Part shown: positions 10,593 through 21,801 of the stretch, in pieces
How positions within the stretch are numbered: position 1 is the stretch's first letter
Layout of the letters: the number at the start of each line of letters is the position of its first letter
Origin: Manihot esculenta
Lineage: Eukaryota > Streptophyta > Magnoliopsida > Malpighiales > Euphorbiaceae
Assembly (NCBI RefSeq): GCF_001659605.2
Contig: NC_035161.2
Coordinates: forward strand, 7,345,290-7,409,289
Length of the DNA: 64,000 bases
Reading direction: 5' to 3'
The notes under the pieces: generated by a model
Seen by the model: the letters and a program-made list of their open reading frames with translations, nothing else
What the model was told of the DNA's origin: nothing
Databases searched by the model: none
Program-made: the position numbers and the translations under genes

Positions 10593-13075
10593 ATGGTTGC
10601 CCCTATACTCCCTGATGTTGTAAATTTGAGGTCCACCATCACCACTGCCTCCCTCACCAATTTCTTTTCTCGCGATTACCTATATACCTCCATTTACAAC
10701 ATTAGGGCTTCCCTCCCTAACGAGAGGATCGTTCTTCCCGTTTCTTCGCTGCCGGGTTTGATTGACCCCCAGCGGGATCACAACTTGGTCTTCTACGTCA
10801 AGCAATGCGATTTTGGTTTGACTTTCTCTTTTTATCCTTTTTTCATCGAGGTTTTCCGTTATTTCGGAGTAACTCCTCGTATGCTCTCACCCAACTCCAT
10901 TCTTTTCATGTGTTCCTTTGAATCCATTAGCTTGTGTCGTGGCTTTGCCCCTTTTGCTGTTTTATTTTCTACCTTCTTCCGCCTGGTACGGGCTAGCTAG
11001 GAATTTTATTATTTTGCTCTCCGAGAAGGGTTGTCTATCTTCTCAGATTACAAGGACTCCATTAAGGGATGGGTTAAAGGTTTTATCATGGTACAACTGA
11101 AGGAAGGCTCTAGGATAACCTGGGATATGGATCTCTCCTGGAAGGATGTCCCCCCTAGCTGTAACGACCTTCCTCGACTGCCCCTGGTGGACCAGATCTG
11201 CCTTCTCCGACTGACCTCTATCTCGTGGAAGTATGATGTCAAAAGTGTATGTTCGTGTACAGTCTTCAAGACTACCAAGAAACCTATATTTGCTTATTGA
11301 TGTTTTGTTTTTCCTTGTTTTTGCCTTTTTCTTGTATTTTTTTTTACTTTGGTTATTTTTGTTTTTTGGGCTTCTTCTGCGCTGATGGAGAAGATTAAGC
11401 CTCCCAAGAACTTCACAATATCCCGGGAGAACATGAAGGCTACCTTGGAGGTCTTCCGGGCTAGCCGATCAGTGGTAGACGTGACCCGAGAGGTTTTTCA
11501 CACCATCTCCCGCCCCGTGGTTGGCTGGACTACTCCCCCTGCCCCTGCTTCTTCTCGGGTACCAGTGCCCGCGTCCAAGAGCTCTCGTTCTACTGCCTCC
11601 AAGGCTTCTACCCAAGGCAGGACCCCAGGTTCTTCTAAGTCTCCGGCAGCTCCGAGGTCCAAGCATACTTCCACTCCGGCTTCCCGGGAGCCCATCACCA
11701 TCGAGGAGTCCACGGAGGGTGGTTCCAAGGGGGGACCGAGGTCAATCCTTCAACACGATCTAAGCAGGCCGCTGGCGCTGGCACTAGCAAGCGAACCCGA
11801 TCTTCTGAGGTCCCTCTTGAGGGCCAGGCCTCCAAGAAGGCACGTGTGGCTGGGCCTCCCGAGGCTATTCTTCCTCCTCCTACTCACAAAGGGAAACAAG
11901 CCATAGGGTAGTTGTCTTCGACCCCGACAACTAGCTCTTCAACGCTGCTGAGGTGACTTCTGAGTCCACAGCAGCATTTGTGGCTGAGATGCTGCGCGAG
12001 AAGATGTTTGGCGGGGTATCTGATGTCTCTGATCCGCGCTTCCTTACTCTCGCCAGCTATCTGGCCTGCTCCACTAAGCAACAGGCGGCTTTCTGCTCGC
12101 GGTCTCGGGAGGACCTGGGGGACAATTTTCGGGAGATGCTCCTCATGGTGAGTTATTTTACTATCCTTCAGTCTGTTTTATTTTCGTTGTATTCTTACTC
12201 TGTTTATTGCCCCCTTTTTTTTTTTGTCAGGAGCTAGACATTACATGGAGATCGATGCTCGGGACCAGTCTCTCCAGAGCTCGATGGACCAATTGGTTGA
12301 TGCGACCCGCCATGAGGAGAACATCGTGGCGACTGGTGAGGCTCGTGGGTACATAATCGACCTCAAGAATCAACTTAAGGATCTCACCATACGCCTGGGG
12401 GAGATGCAGGAGGAGTTTAGTAGGGCTTCCGAGCGGGCCTTTGCAACAGAGTCTCGACGGAATAAGGCTTTGGCGTAGTTGTCCTCTTTAGAGGAGTCTT
12501 GTCGTCAGCGGGATGTGGCCCGGACTCAGTGTGACGAGGCCCGAGCTCAATTTGACGAGGCAAGGGCCCAGTGGGACGAAGCTGTGGCCCGTGTTGCTAT
12601 CCTTCAGCAGGAGCTCAACAAGCATGCCGAGGATCTGAAAGGCATGGCCTTGGCCGCGGAGGAGTCTCGGCTTTAGCAACAGCAACTCCGCCAAGAGGTC
12701 ATTGCTCTGGAGGAGAGGTGTTCTGCCTTACTGAGGGATGCCCAAGCTGCAGAAGATAGGGTCCTGCTGGCCTGTGAGGAGCGCCTTCAAGAGTACAAGA
12801 ACTCTGCTGAACTGAAGGCCAAGATTCAGCAAGCCTGTGAAGCGCGACTTGAAGAGTACAAGGCCTCTAATGAGATGAAAGAGAAAATATATAATGAGGC
12901 CTTCGGTATGTTCACTTCGGGTTCAATCAAGGCCTGAAGACAGTTAGAGATGCCCCCTCCACTCTGTTAGCGGCCCTTCGAGCTCCCGAAATCGACTCTG
13001 ACGGCAAGGAGGTACGCTACAGTGAGGACAACAATCCTTTGCCTAAAGGAGCTCCTCCCCTACCAGCTGGACCTT
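10593..13075 (+). pseudogene. Broken transposon protein: 'putative gypsy-type transposon' domain plus coiled coil
   Basis: Starting at the ATG at 10593, the N-terminal part (NERIVLP..., QCDFGLTFSFYPFFIEVFRY, then TPRMLSPNSILF) resembles the plant domain annotated as putative gypsy-type transposon (Transposase_28). The frame breaks near 10995 and resumes with SIFSDYKDSIKGWVKGF up to about 11235. A Ser/Pro-rich linker follows (11379-11740, then a shift). The last part (12236-13075) is strongly heptad-like, rich in Glu, Gln, Arg and Ala, and predicts a long coiled coil, with TAG stops at 12476-12478 and 12674-12676 where CAG (Gln) fits the context. Intron-like pieces are visible (GTGAGTTATTTTAC at about 12149 and TTTTTTGTCAG before 12232). 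Such proteins are Gag-like structural proteins of non-autonomous plant elements; function is inferred only. The copy cannot make a full product. Confidence 0.6.
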
Positions 13076-13293
13076 AGGGGGGAAGATACTGTAAATAAGC
13101 CCCTGAATGAACTTGTTAGTGTAATACCCGGCTAGACCCCGGTATCAGAATTCCTATTTTTCGGTGGAATCTCGGATGTCGGAAACCTCTAGAAGGGTAA
13201 AATATGTTTTTATAAAATGTTTTTACATGTTTTAAGGTTTTAAGTATGAAAGAAATTGAGTTTTGAAAGAAAAGGACCAAGGAGAAAAACCCA

Positions 13294-13375
13294 GGTTCGA
13301 CCGCCGAACCTCATGTTCGGGTGCCGAACCTTATGTTCGGCCGCCGAACCTCATGTTCGGCCGCCGAACATAGTG
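13294..13375 (+). repeat. Four 20-bp tandem dyads upstream of the LTR TATA box
   Basis: The unit GTTCGGCCGCCGAACCTCAT repeats four times head to tail with single-base changes. Each unit is an inverted repeat (TTCGG/CCGAA) centred on a GCCGCC core. The block ends about 50 bp before the TATA box. The same 20-bp array is present in the LTR that starts at 46974 (47223-47302). Confidence 0.85.
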
Positions 13376-13868
13376 GAGTTGCGGAGTCACGTTAGGCCCC
13401 CGAAGGTGGTCTGGCCAGCCACCTATAAAAGGTCCCCTGTCCGAAAATGGGCGAGTTTTCTCTCTCTATTTTCGGGCAAGGTGAGTCTCCGCCACCTCTT
13501 TTATGATCTTGTGTTTTCTCTTCAAATCCTACAAGTTTTTAACAAGTTTTAACTTGGTTTTGAAGATTTTTGAGCATATATCGAAGTTGGAAGCTTGGAG
13601 ACCTCCGAAACCCGTTTTCCCCAAATCTCCAAGTTGGGTCACGCCTTCTCTCGATCTTCAAGAGGTAAGCGTCGATCCTCGCCTTCTTCGATGTCTTAAG
13701 CAAGTTTTATGAAGGGTTTTGGGGTAGAAATGCATGATTATGTTAGTTGTAAAGGATGTTAGGGTTATGTTAGTTTAAGGACAAATGTATGCTATATGAG
13801 TTGTCATGTTGTTGTTGTTGGGGTTTAGGTTAGTTTTATGCCCCTATATGCTTGAGAATGTGTATATG

Positions 13869-16800
13869 TGTAACGACCCGAAAACCGGACCGCTACCGGC
13901 GCTAGGATTTAGGTCGACTTAAGGTCGCCGGAACCCGTAGCAAGCCTACTATGAACTCTGTGTACCTGATAAATCCCATACATGATCATACATTTCCATA
14001 AAAATTTGAACTTTTCATTTACCAAGCTCGACTTGTGCATGCACTAACTCTGTGAACATAAACCCCATACTAGAGCTGTAACAGCCCGGAAACCGAACTG
14101 CCACCGGCACTAGGATCCAGATCGACTTAAGGTCGCCGGGACCCGTAGTAAGCCTGCTATCCTGTCTGTATACCTGTGAAATCCCATACATGATCATACA
14201 TTTCTGAAAAAACATAAAACTTTTCTTCATTCCAAGGCTTAACCTGTGCATGCACTCTCTCTGTTCTCTACTAATCCCTACTAGAGCTCCTCATGGCTCT
14301 AGGCGGATCAAACTCAGAATGTTAAGCCTGGTTTTGCTCATAACCATACAACAATAAAGAAACATACATAAACTGATCATGTGACTCCACAAAGGGATTA
14401 CACCTCTTCTAAGTCAAACACCATTCTATACACTATATAAATACATTTACATGTCCACACTAGCTACTACACTACTCTGTACTCTTCCTGTACCCTACTG
14501 AGTTGTCTCTGACCCCTGAACCTGCACAACTGGAGTTAGGGGAGAGGGATGAGCTACGATAGCCCAGTGAGTAGAATAGGAATAAATAACAGGTGATAAA
14601 ACATGCTCTCATGGAATGCAACACATAATCACATCACCTCAGCCGGACGGATCAAAACTCCCTCTATCTCATCTGGGGTACCGGAATACCATGTGCCTGG
14701 TCCCCGTAGGGCTGTTCCAGGTCTTTGTGTGCCTGGTCCCCGTAGGGCTGTTCCAGGTCTTTCCTCTGAGGGCTAATGAATCCTCACGAAGTCCGTGCCG
14801 TCTCACATAAGCAATGTACAAGGAGCAGTGCCAAGTACAAGGATAAATGCAATGCATCATCTTTGTGTACACTAATGCACTCACCCTATAGCATATTCAT
14901 GATGCATGAAGCATGATAAAATATTCAGTTCTCATATTAAAACATTAAGTTAAATTCCACTCACCTCTGGTTATCTCTGAACTGACTCTGCAGGTTCTGA
15001 CACTGGACTCACTGCTGATTTCCCTGATTCCTCTGGTCCGTACCTACACAGGTGGACTCAAATGAGGGACCAAACTCACGCAAGAACATCTCTAAGAAAC
15101 TCCCCAAAACCCCTCTAACCAATCCTAAAACCATCACATAAAACATGCAAAAGAAAGCTGGACAGGGCACTTTCGGCGGCAGGTTCGGCGGCCGAAACCC
15201 CACTCCAGAGACGAAACTCATGCACTTTCGGCGGCCGAACTCCCTCTTTCGGCTTTCGGGGGCAACCTTTGGCAGCCGAACTGCCTCCACAAGGGGTTCG
15301 GCGGCCGAACCTTCCTTCGGCGGCCGAACCTGGTTTTGCCCGAAGGGCAGAACCCTGCTCTGTTTCATGCAAACTTTGCCCAAAAACCTACAAACATGCA
15401 TATCAACTACTCCCAACTAGCATATACGCATATATATGCACAAAGGGGTCTAAAACTACCCTAAAACCCCAAACAAACATAGCACATAACACTTAACCAT
15501 GTTTGAGCACCACAAATCACCAAAAACCTCACCTAAACCTAAACATGCATACTACCCATACAAACTTCATAAAACCTTTCAAAATCATCAAAGAAGCTCA
15601 GGATCTTCACTTACCTCTTACAGAACTTGAGGATGAAGGATCCTAACGTGGAGATATGAAGAAAAGCTCTTCCAAAGCTCCAAGCTTCAAAACTTGGTTC
15701 TTTTGCTCAAAACCTTCATAAGTCACCAAAACTCTTAAAACTCTTGAAAGATTTGATGAAAATCATGGAAAACATGAAAGTCAACGTAGGAGAGGCTGGA
15801 ACTCACCTCTGGCTGCAAGTGGAGGAGAAATAACCTCCTTCCACCGACCCTTGGCCCTTTTATAGGTGGCTGGCCAGACCACCTTTGGCAGCCGAACGTG
15901 AAGCCGCAACCTTGCAATGTTCGGCGGCCGAAAGTGACCTTCGGCGGCCGAACCTTTGCATTTCTCCCTTGTTGCTTTTCTTTCAAAACTCAAGTCTTTT
16001 AACACTTCAAAACTTGAAAACTAGTGAAAATACCTTGGAAAACATATGCAGTACCCTTCTCGAGGGTTCCGACACCCGAGATTCCACCGGACGACAGGAA
16101 TGCCGATGCCGGACTCGAGCCGGGTATTACAAGAGCCCTCATCAAATGCTCTAGATGGGTCATCATTACATATATCAAGCTTGGTTCTCATCATAAAACA
16201 TAATAAACTGATCATGTACAAAGGGATTAAACATACACTAGGGCCAAGCACAATACTATCTCACTATACATTACATTACATCATCTCTTTGTACAATACA
16301 TGTCCACTACTCTATACTGTTACACTTAGACTTTACCCTTGCTGATCCTTTATCTTCTCTGTGGCCCTAAAACATGGGGGTTAGGGAGAGGGGTGAGCTA
16401 CTAGAGCCTAGTGAGCAGAACAATAAAACATTTAATAAAACATGCTATCATGAAATGCGTCACATCACAAGTAAATCACATCACGGATGGACTGACCCAA
16501 AAATCCCTCTGCTCTGTGCCCGGCCCTCAAAGGAGCTCCTTAGGACTTCTGTTACATACAATAAACTCTGTGCCCGGCCCTTTATGGGGCTCCTCAGGAC
16601 TTCATTAGTGCCCGGCCCTCGGTGGGGCTCCTCAGGACTTTTGTTATATCAGAGGGCTAAAGGGTCCACACTATGTCCATCCCCATCGTCAATAAATAAT
16701 GCAATGCGACATCTTCGTGAATTCTTGTGCAATACATCCTAATATAAACATGGCATTTATGATGCATGGATTATGCTAAAACTTTCATTTAATTTTAAAA

Positions 16801-18179
16801 TATAGTTCAGTTCCACTCACCTCTAGCAACTGCTGAACAGCCTCTGAAAGACTAACTCTGTGGGCCTCTTTGGTTCCTCAGGTCCGAACCTACAAGGGTG
16901 GACTCAAATGAGGACCAAACATACTCTAACATAGCTATGAACATCTTCCCAAAAACCCCCCAAAACATCATAAACATGCATGGAAAAATGAGCAAAGGAA
17001 GGCTGGACAGGAGATTTTCTGCGGCACCTTCGGCGGCCGAAACCCCTCTCCAGAGCCGAAACTCATGCACTTTCGGCGGCACCTTCGGCGGCCGAAAGTC
17101 CTTTCTAGATCCGAAAGTCCAAACTTTCGGGGGCAAGGTTTGGGGGCTGAAAGACCTTCCAGAGCCAAAAGTCCAAACTTTCGGCGGCATGTTCGGTGGC
17201 CGAAACTCCCCTCCAGAGCCGAAAGTCCAAACTTTCGGGGGCGAGCTTAGGCGGCCAAAACAGCCTCCATAAGGGGTTCGGCAGCCGAACCTTGCTTCGG
17301 CGGCCAAACCTGAGTTCTTCAAGAAGGCAGAACTCGGGTCAAACATACATATTCAGCCTTCCAAACCAAACCAAACTCCCTCAAACATGCATACAACCTC
17401 TCATAACATGCATATACCCTTTTCCATGCACTTAGGGGTTTAAAGACTAGCTTAAACCCCAAAAACCATCATCAAAGCAACATAAACATCACATGAACAA
17501 CATGAACTCTAACCCTTAGATCTCCTCTAACCATGCATAAAAACTCACTTAAAACTCTCAAAACAAGCTTTAAACATAAAGGGAGGTGATGATCCATGCT
17601 TACCTCTTGAAGATCGAGAGGATTGATGGTCCAAACTCGGAGATGTAGAGGAAAACGATCCAAAAACCTCCAAGTCTCTAAACTTTGCTTCTTTGCTTTA
17701 AAATCTTCAAAAACAAACTAAAAACTCATTAAAACTTGCTAAACTTTGAAGAAATACATGAAATCAACCAAAGGAAGACAAAAACCCACCTTTGCTCGGA
17801 AAGAGAGAAAAAACACACTCCATTTCTGATCAAAGGACCCTTTTATAGGTGGCGGGTCAACCACTTTCGACGGCCAAAGCTTGCTTCCACACCTCCACCA
17901 CATTCGGCAGCTGAACATGGCTTTCGGGGGCAACACAAGCCAGCCACTTTCGGCGGTCGAACTTCACTTTCGGCGGCCGAACCTGGCAAATGCTTCCTTG
18001 GTCTTTTCCTTTTCAAAAACTCAATTTTCTTAATCAAAACCATAAAAACATGCAAAAACATTTTGAAAAACCTTTATTTTACCCCTTTGGAAGGCTCCGA
18101 CATCCGTGAATCCCGGATTCCAACGGAGATTCCGCCGGAAAATAAGAATTCTGATGCTGAGGTCTAGCCGGGTATTATA
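13869..18179 (-). mobile_element. Solo chromovirus LTR, minus strand, itself split
   Basis: The left end TGTAACGACCCGAAAACC (LTR 3' end on the minus strand) and the right end GCCGGGTATTATA (5' end, one base changed from TATTACA) are flanked by the 5-bp TSD ATATG (13864-13868 and 18180-18184). Without the nested solo LTR at 14077-16131 its length is about 2.25 kb. It has no internal region, so it is a solo LTR left by LTR-LTR recombination. It retains the TATA box (TTTTATA at 17841-17847, minus), both dyad clusters (17020-17310 and 17865-17990) and the tandem hairpin module (about 16521-16648). Confidence 0.92.
14077..16131 (-). mobile_element. Solo chromovirus LTR, minus strand, nested
   Basis: Ends TGTAACAGCCCGG and GCCGGGTATTACA are flanked by TSD AGAGC (14072-14076 and 16132-16136). 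The length is 2055 bp, the same as the solo LTR at 44568-46622. It contains a TATA box (15858-15864, minus), dyads at about 15165-15335 and 15884-15955, and two tandem 36-bp hairpin modules (14692-14762). It sits within the solo LTR 13869-18179, at the same nucleotide that received a different insertion at 46974. Confidence 0.95.
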
Positions 18180-18896
18180 ATATGCATGTTGTAGAATAGC
18201 TAAATGCATGTTTGGAAGGTTTAGGAGGCATAGATGTGCATGAGGGCTGAGTTCTGCCATTTTTGGGAGAACTCAGGTTCGACAGCCGAAGGCACTTTCG
18301 ACCGTCGAACCTGCCTGTGGTGGTATGTTTGGCCGCCTAAGCTCGCCCCCGAAAGTTTGGACTTTCGGCTCTGGAGGGGAGTTTCGGCCGCCGAAGGTGC
18401 CGCCGAACATGCATGAGTTTCAGATCTGGAAGGAACCTTCGGCCGCCGAAGGTGTATAACTTTCGGCTCTAGAGGGACTTTCGGCCGCCGAACCTGCCGC
18501 CGAAAGTGCCCTATTCAGCCTTCCTTTGCATGATTTCTATGTATGTTTTATGATGTTTTAGGGGGGTTTTTGGGGAATTTTTTAGAGTTATGTTAGTATA
18601 TGTTTGGTCCCTCATTTGAGTCCACCTGTGTAGGTTCGGACCCGAGGAACCGAGGAGCCCAGCAGTGAGATAGCTGCTTCAGAGTCAGCCTGAGGTGAGT
18701 AGAATAGATCTTTATGTTTTAAAACAAATAAATTTCGAGCATGTTCATGCATCACGAATACCATGATGTGAAATGCCATGACTTTATGCATGTGCATTAA
18801 TGATATGATATGTATGTGATGTGGGTTCATGTGTTTCCACATGAACCATATGATGCTAATGTTTTGTGCTGAATGTTATTTTTTTTCAGAAATAGG

Positions 18897-19667
18897 ATGA
18901 GAGGAATTCGTCGATCTGCACAATTGACTGGAGTCCCATTAGAGAATGAGGGCATGGATGCCCTTCCCCCTGCTCTTCCAAGGGCAAGGTCTTGTAGAGT
19001 AAGCAGAGAGGGAACATCAAGAGACCCTAGAAGGTCTTTTGATGTGAGCAGGAGGAGTTCAGATCAGGGCAGAATGGCAGCTGATGTGAGGAAATATGTG
19101 GATGATGATTAGAGAAGAGATGGTAGTTTGGGAGTAAGCATGTCAGTGGAGGGTATGGGAGAGTCTCAAGGAGGCGCTCAGGCCCCGGGGTTTGCTCACC
19201 CACCCCAGTATCAACCCTATCCACAGGGCCTAGGGTATCCGATGGGGGTACATCAGATTTCTCCAGTTACAACCATATCCCACCTTCATGCCTTATCCTC
19301 CCTTTTACCCACCCTATCCACAGTACCCTATATTTCCACCCTCACCCTTCTACCCAAATACAGCAAACCCTAACCCAGGGAATGCTGCACCTCCTCCTCC
19401 ACCAGCAGAACCTGTAGCCCTTGAAATCCAAACACCCAAACCTAGCTCATCTAAGGGGAGCAAAGTAAAGATGACGGATTACCTAAAGCTGGATGCTCCT
19501 AAGTTCAAAATAGGAGATGACCTGTTTGAGTACCTCAAGACGGTGAAGATGATAACAGATGAGCTGGGGGCAAGTGATAGTGGAGCCATTCAAATGGCGG
19601 GGTTCACACTGAAATGCAAGAAGGCAAGGGAGTGGTTTAAAAATGATATGGACCCAAGGCTAGATAG
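18897..19667 (+). pseudogene. Chromovirus gag, 5' part, broken
   Basis: Gag forms the virus-like particle. The ATG at 18897 (MRGIRRSAQLTG) matches the start used by the full-length element at 51206 and follows an acceptor-like TTTTTTTTCAG (ending 18889). A TAG stop at 19110-19112 stands where the sister copy has CAG. A 1-bp deletion near 19246 shifts the Pro/Tyr-rich linker out of frame. The conserved core resumes from about 19288 with YLKLDAPKFKIGDD and KCKKAREWFKND. The gene ends where the minus LTR inserted at 19668, in the codons for DPRLDS. It cannot give a working Gag. Confidence 0.9.
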
Positions 19668-19843
19668 TGTAACGACCCGGAAACTGGACTGCTACTGGTG
19701 CTAGGATTCAGATCGACTTAAGGTCGCCGGAACCCGTAGCAAGCCTAACCTGCATCCTATCATACCTGATAAATCCAACACATGATCATACATTTACATA
19801 AAAATTTTAAACTTATCATACACCAAGCTTGACCTGTGCATGC
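19668..19843 (-). mobile_element. First piece of a minus chromovirus LTR (layer 2)
   Basis: It begins TGTAACGACCCGG at 19668 inside gag (candidate left TSD GATAG, 19663-19667) and is interrupted after 176 bp by the long copia element; the CATGC TSD of that insertion is at 19839-19843. It continues at 46933-46973. Its right end is outside the window, so it may be a solo LTR or belong to a whole element. Confidence 0.85.
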
Positions 19844-21340
19844 TGTTGGGAAATCCCGAGATTATTGCAACCCAAAGGCGCAGCGGAAAAATAAAATCTC
19901 TTTTGATTTCCCTTCCCAGAATCCGAGTGCTTCGTTTAATTCAAAGAAAGTATACGAGACTAACCTGTTAATCTCGTCGAGAAGATACAATGCCGGACTG
20001 ATGGTGCTGCCTTTTCAAACGAACACCCTCAATAGTATCCACACGAACGTCTTCTATCCTTCTAGAGTGCTAGCTCTCTCAAGGATGGATAGATTATGTG
20101 CTCCACGATCTGCAGCCTTTTAGACTGAATATTCTCAAAAATATCATCACTCCTAAATTCGTAGTAGGAGTATTTATAGGTTTCAGTCTTTTCGTTTTCC
20201 CACAATTCTTTTCCTAAAAGAATTGTACAACTTTTTTCCTAAAAGAGTTGTGTTCAGAACCCACTATCACAATCTCACAAATACTTAAATATTTTTATGT
20301 GATAGAGTCCTTTATCTGTAACAGTTACAGATAAATTGCAGATATTTTAAATATTATTATCTTATAATAATAAATAAATAATTAATAATAATAATACTTT
20401 ATTATTATTAATTAATATTAATATTAATAATAATAACACTTTATTATTATTAATTATACTAATGGGCTTTTAGCCCATTAATATAGCACATCAACAACGT
20501 TCTTGTGTGTGACCCAATAGGCTCATATTAATTGGCAATAGGCCCAGTCCCACAAGGCCCATAAATCATAAGTGGCCTCTAGCAAGACATTATGACTACC
20601 CAACTAATATGAGGATCAATAGTCCGATAAAACCTAATAAATAAAACATGTATTAATCCCTTTATCACACGATATCTAGTTTGAACATAAGTCATGGTCA
20701 ATGTCAAACTTATAATATTCAAACTTATGATTTTTCGATCTCTAAGTAGACTGATAACTTCAAATGATATTGATCACACTATCAATTCATTTGAGCACGG
20801 CCATGCATTTCTCAGTCTCACTTATCGAGGGGCCCAGAAGATATCTCTCTCATAGAGAGGGACAAATCCTATCTTGATTGTTCATTATCCTCTACATAAT
20901 TTCTATTATGCTCAATCATAACCTTTATGATTTTCCGATTAAAGACAACGTTTGGTTATGTCAAAACATAATAGTCCTTATGTTGGAAACTATGACAATC
21001 TCAAGTCAAAGGATTAAGACATAACTACTTTGAGATTCACTTATGACAATGACCCATGTAGTGATCTCAATGCGGGTCCATCCAATACTTTGTTCTCTAA
21101 CAAGTATTTATGATTATTGATTATATCAACATATACATAATCATCTCATGATTATCAATCAATAATCATACTAGTTATATTTTTATTATTATCAACATAA
21201 TAATAAGTAACCAGGGATAATAATCATTATTATGTAACATGCAAAATAATAATGATAATAATAATAAAACCTCTTTTATTAATAACAAAAATGACATACA
21301 AATAGGTCCAAGATAATGGCCTACGGCAAATACACTAACA
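19844..21340 (-). repeat. 3' LTR of the long copia element
   Basis: 1497 bp, TG...CA bounded, with the short inverted ends TGTTGG/CTAACA. It contains an AT-rich block (20341-20460). Compared with the 5' LTR (about 1384 bp when nested insertions are removed) it has extra segments near 20205-20250 and 21240-21297, so the pair differs by indels and substitutions and the insertion is not recent. On the minus strand the polypurine tract would lie just right of 21340 (AGTGGGAGAT). Confidence 0.92.
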
Positions 21341-21360
21341 ATCTCCCACTTGCACTAGGC

Positions 21361-21801
21361 CTAATCATACAAGTATCTAATACCCATAGACCTGGTGTGC
21401 TGATCATGCTTGACCTGTGAAAGAGGCTTGGTCAGTGGATCTGCTATGTTGTCATTTGTGTCTACTTTGCATATTTTGATATCTCCTCTATTAATGATCT
21501 CTCGAATAAGGTGATATCTCTTAAGTATGTGTTTAGATCTCTGATGAGATCTGGGCTCCTTTGCCTGTGCTATGGCACCATTGTTATCACAATAAAGGTC
21601 CATAGGATTTGCAATGCTGGGAACCACTCCTAACTCTGTGATGAATTTCTTCAACCAAACTGCCTCTTTAGCTGCATCTGATGCTGCTATATACTCAGCT
21701 TCTATTGTAGAATCTACTACAGTGCTCTGTTTGGAACTTTTCCAGCTAATAGCTCCACCATTTAAAGTGAATACGAATCCTGACTGCGATCTGAAGACAT
21801 C
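21361..21801 (-). pseudogene. Copia pol, RNase H C-terminal part
   Basis: The frame encodes the end of the polyprotein: SQSGFVFTLNGGAISWKSSK, DSTIEAEYIAASDAAKEAVW and YCDNNGAIAQAKEPRSHQRS, all copia RNase H motifs, with the stop at 21361-21363. It is the continuation of the RT/RNase H frame that breaks off at 36045, separated by the chromovirus insertion with TSD ACATC. The domain is thus split at its N-terminal third and cannot be expressed as one protein. Confidence 0.93.

Larger units (their letters stand above)
9849..13119 (+). mobile_element. Decayed non-autonomous LTR element with gag-like/coiled-coil ORF
   Basis: A GC-richer block begins abruptly after AT-rich host DNA. It carries a leader (9849-10590), a long pseudogene (10593-13075), a purine-rich tract TAGGGGGGAAGATAC (about 13074-13089) and then TGTAAATAAGCCCC at 13090. 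That order (ORF, polypurine tract, TG start of a 3' LTR) is that of an LTR retrotransposon. Only 30 bp of the 3' LTR remain before the chromovirus inserted at 13120; the rest lies outside the window. No reverse transcriptase or integrase is present, so the element would depend on another. The left end is uncertain: TGTAAAATTAG at 9849 could be the 5' LTR start but matches the 3' LTR stub only weakly, and no primer-binding site was found. Confidence 0.5.
13120..19667 (+). mobile_element. Left part of a plus-strand chromovirus (layer 1)
   Basis: The 5' LTR begins TGTAATACCCGGCTAGACC at 13120 (left TSD candidate GTTAG, 13115-13119). It is split at 13868 by a solo LTR insertion, resumes at 18185, and runs to about 18759. 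There a deletion joins it directly to the internal leader (ATGATGTGAAATGCC), removing the LTR 3' end and the primer site. A gag pseudogene follows (18897-19667) and is cut at 19668 by another LTR. The TATA box is at 13424-13430 and the leader splice-donor-like site at 13665. The rest of the element should lie beyond the right end of the window, because everything inserted to its right is still open there. Confidence 0.85.

Noticed and set aside
10003..10660. Open frames at 10003-10287 (plus) and 10271-10660 (minus)
   Set aside because: They lie in the leader or LTR of the non-autonomous element, on opposite strands, with no family resemblance.
15009..15496. Overlapping open frames with repeated RPPN, SAAEP and GGR peptides (also at 17000-17300, 22844-23221, 35005-35364, 42331-42768, 45493-45810, 47752-48253, 49334-49881, 56195-56742, 58853-59168)
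   Set aside because: They are frames read through the GC-rich dyad arrays on both strands. The peptides mirror the DNA repeat, have no domain, and occur in LTRs, so they are not genes.
16965..17310. CRISPR-like look of regularly spaced short palindromes
   Set aside because: This is plant nuclear DNA, spacers are related to one another, and the palindromes are part of LTRs. No cas genes exist here.
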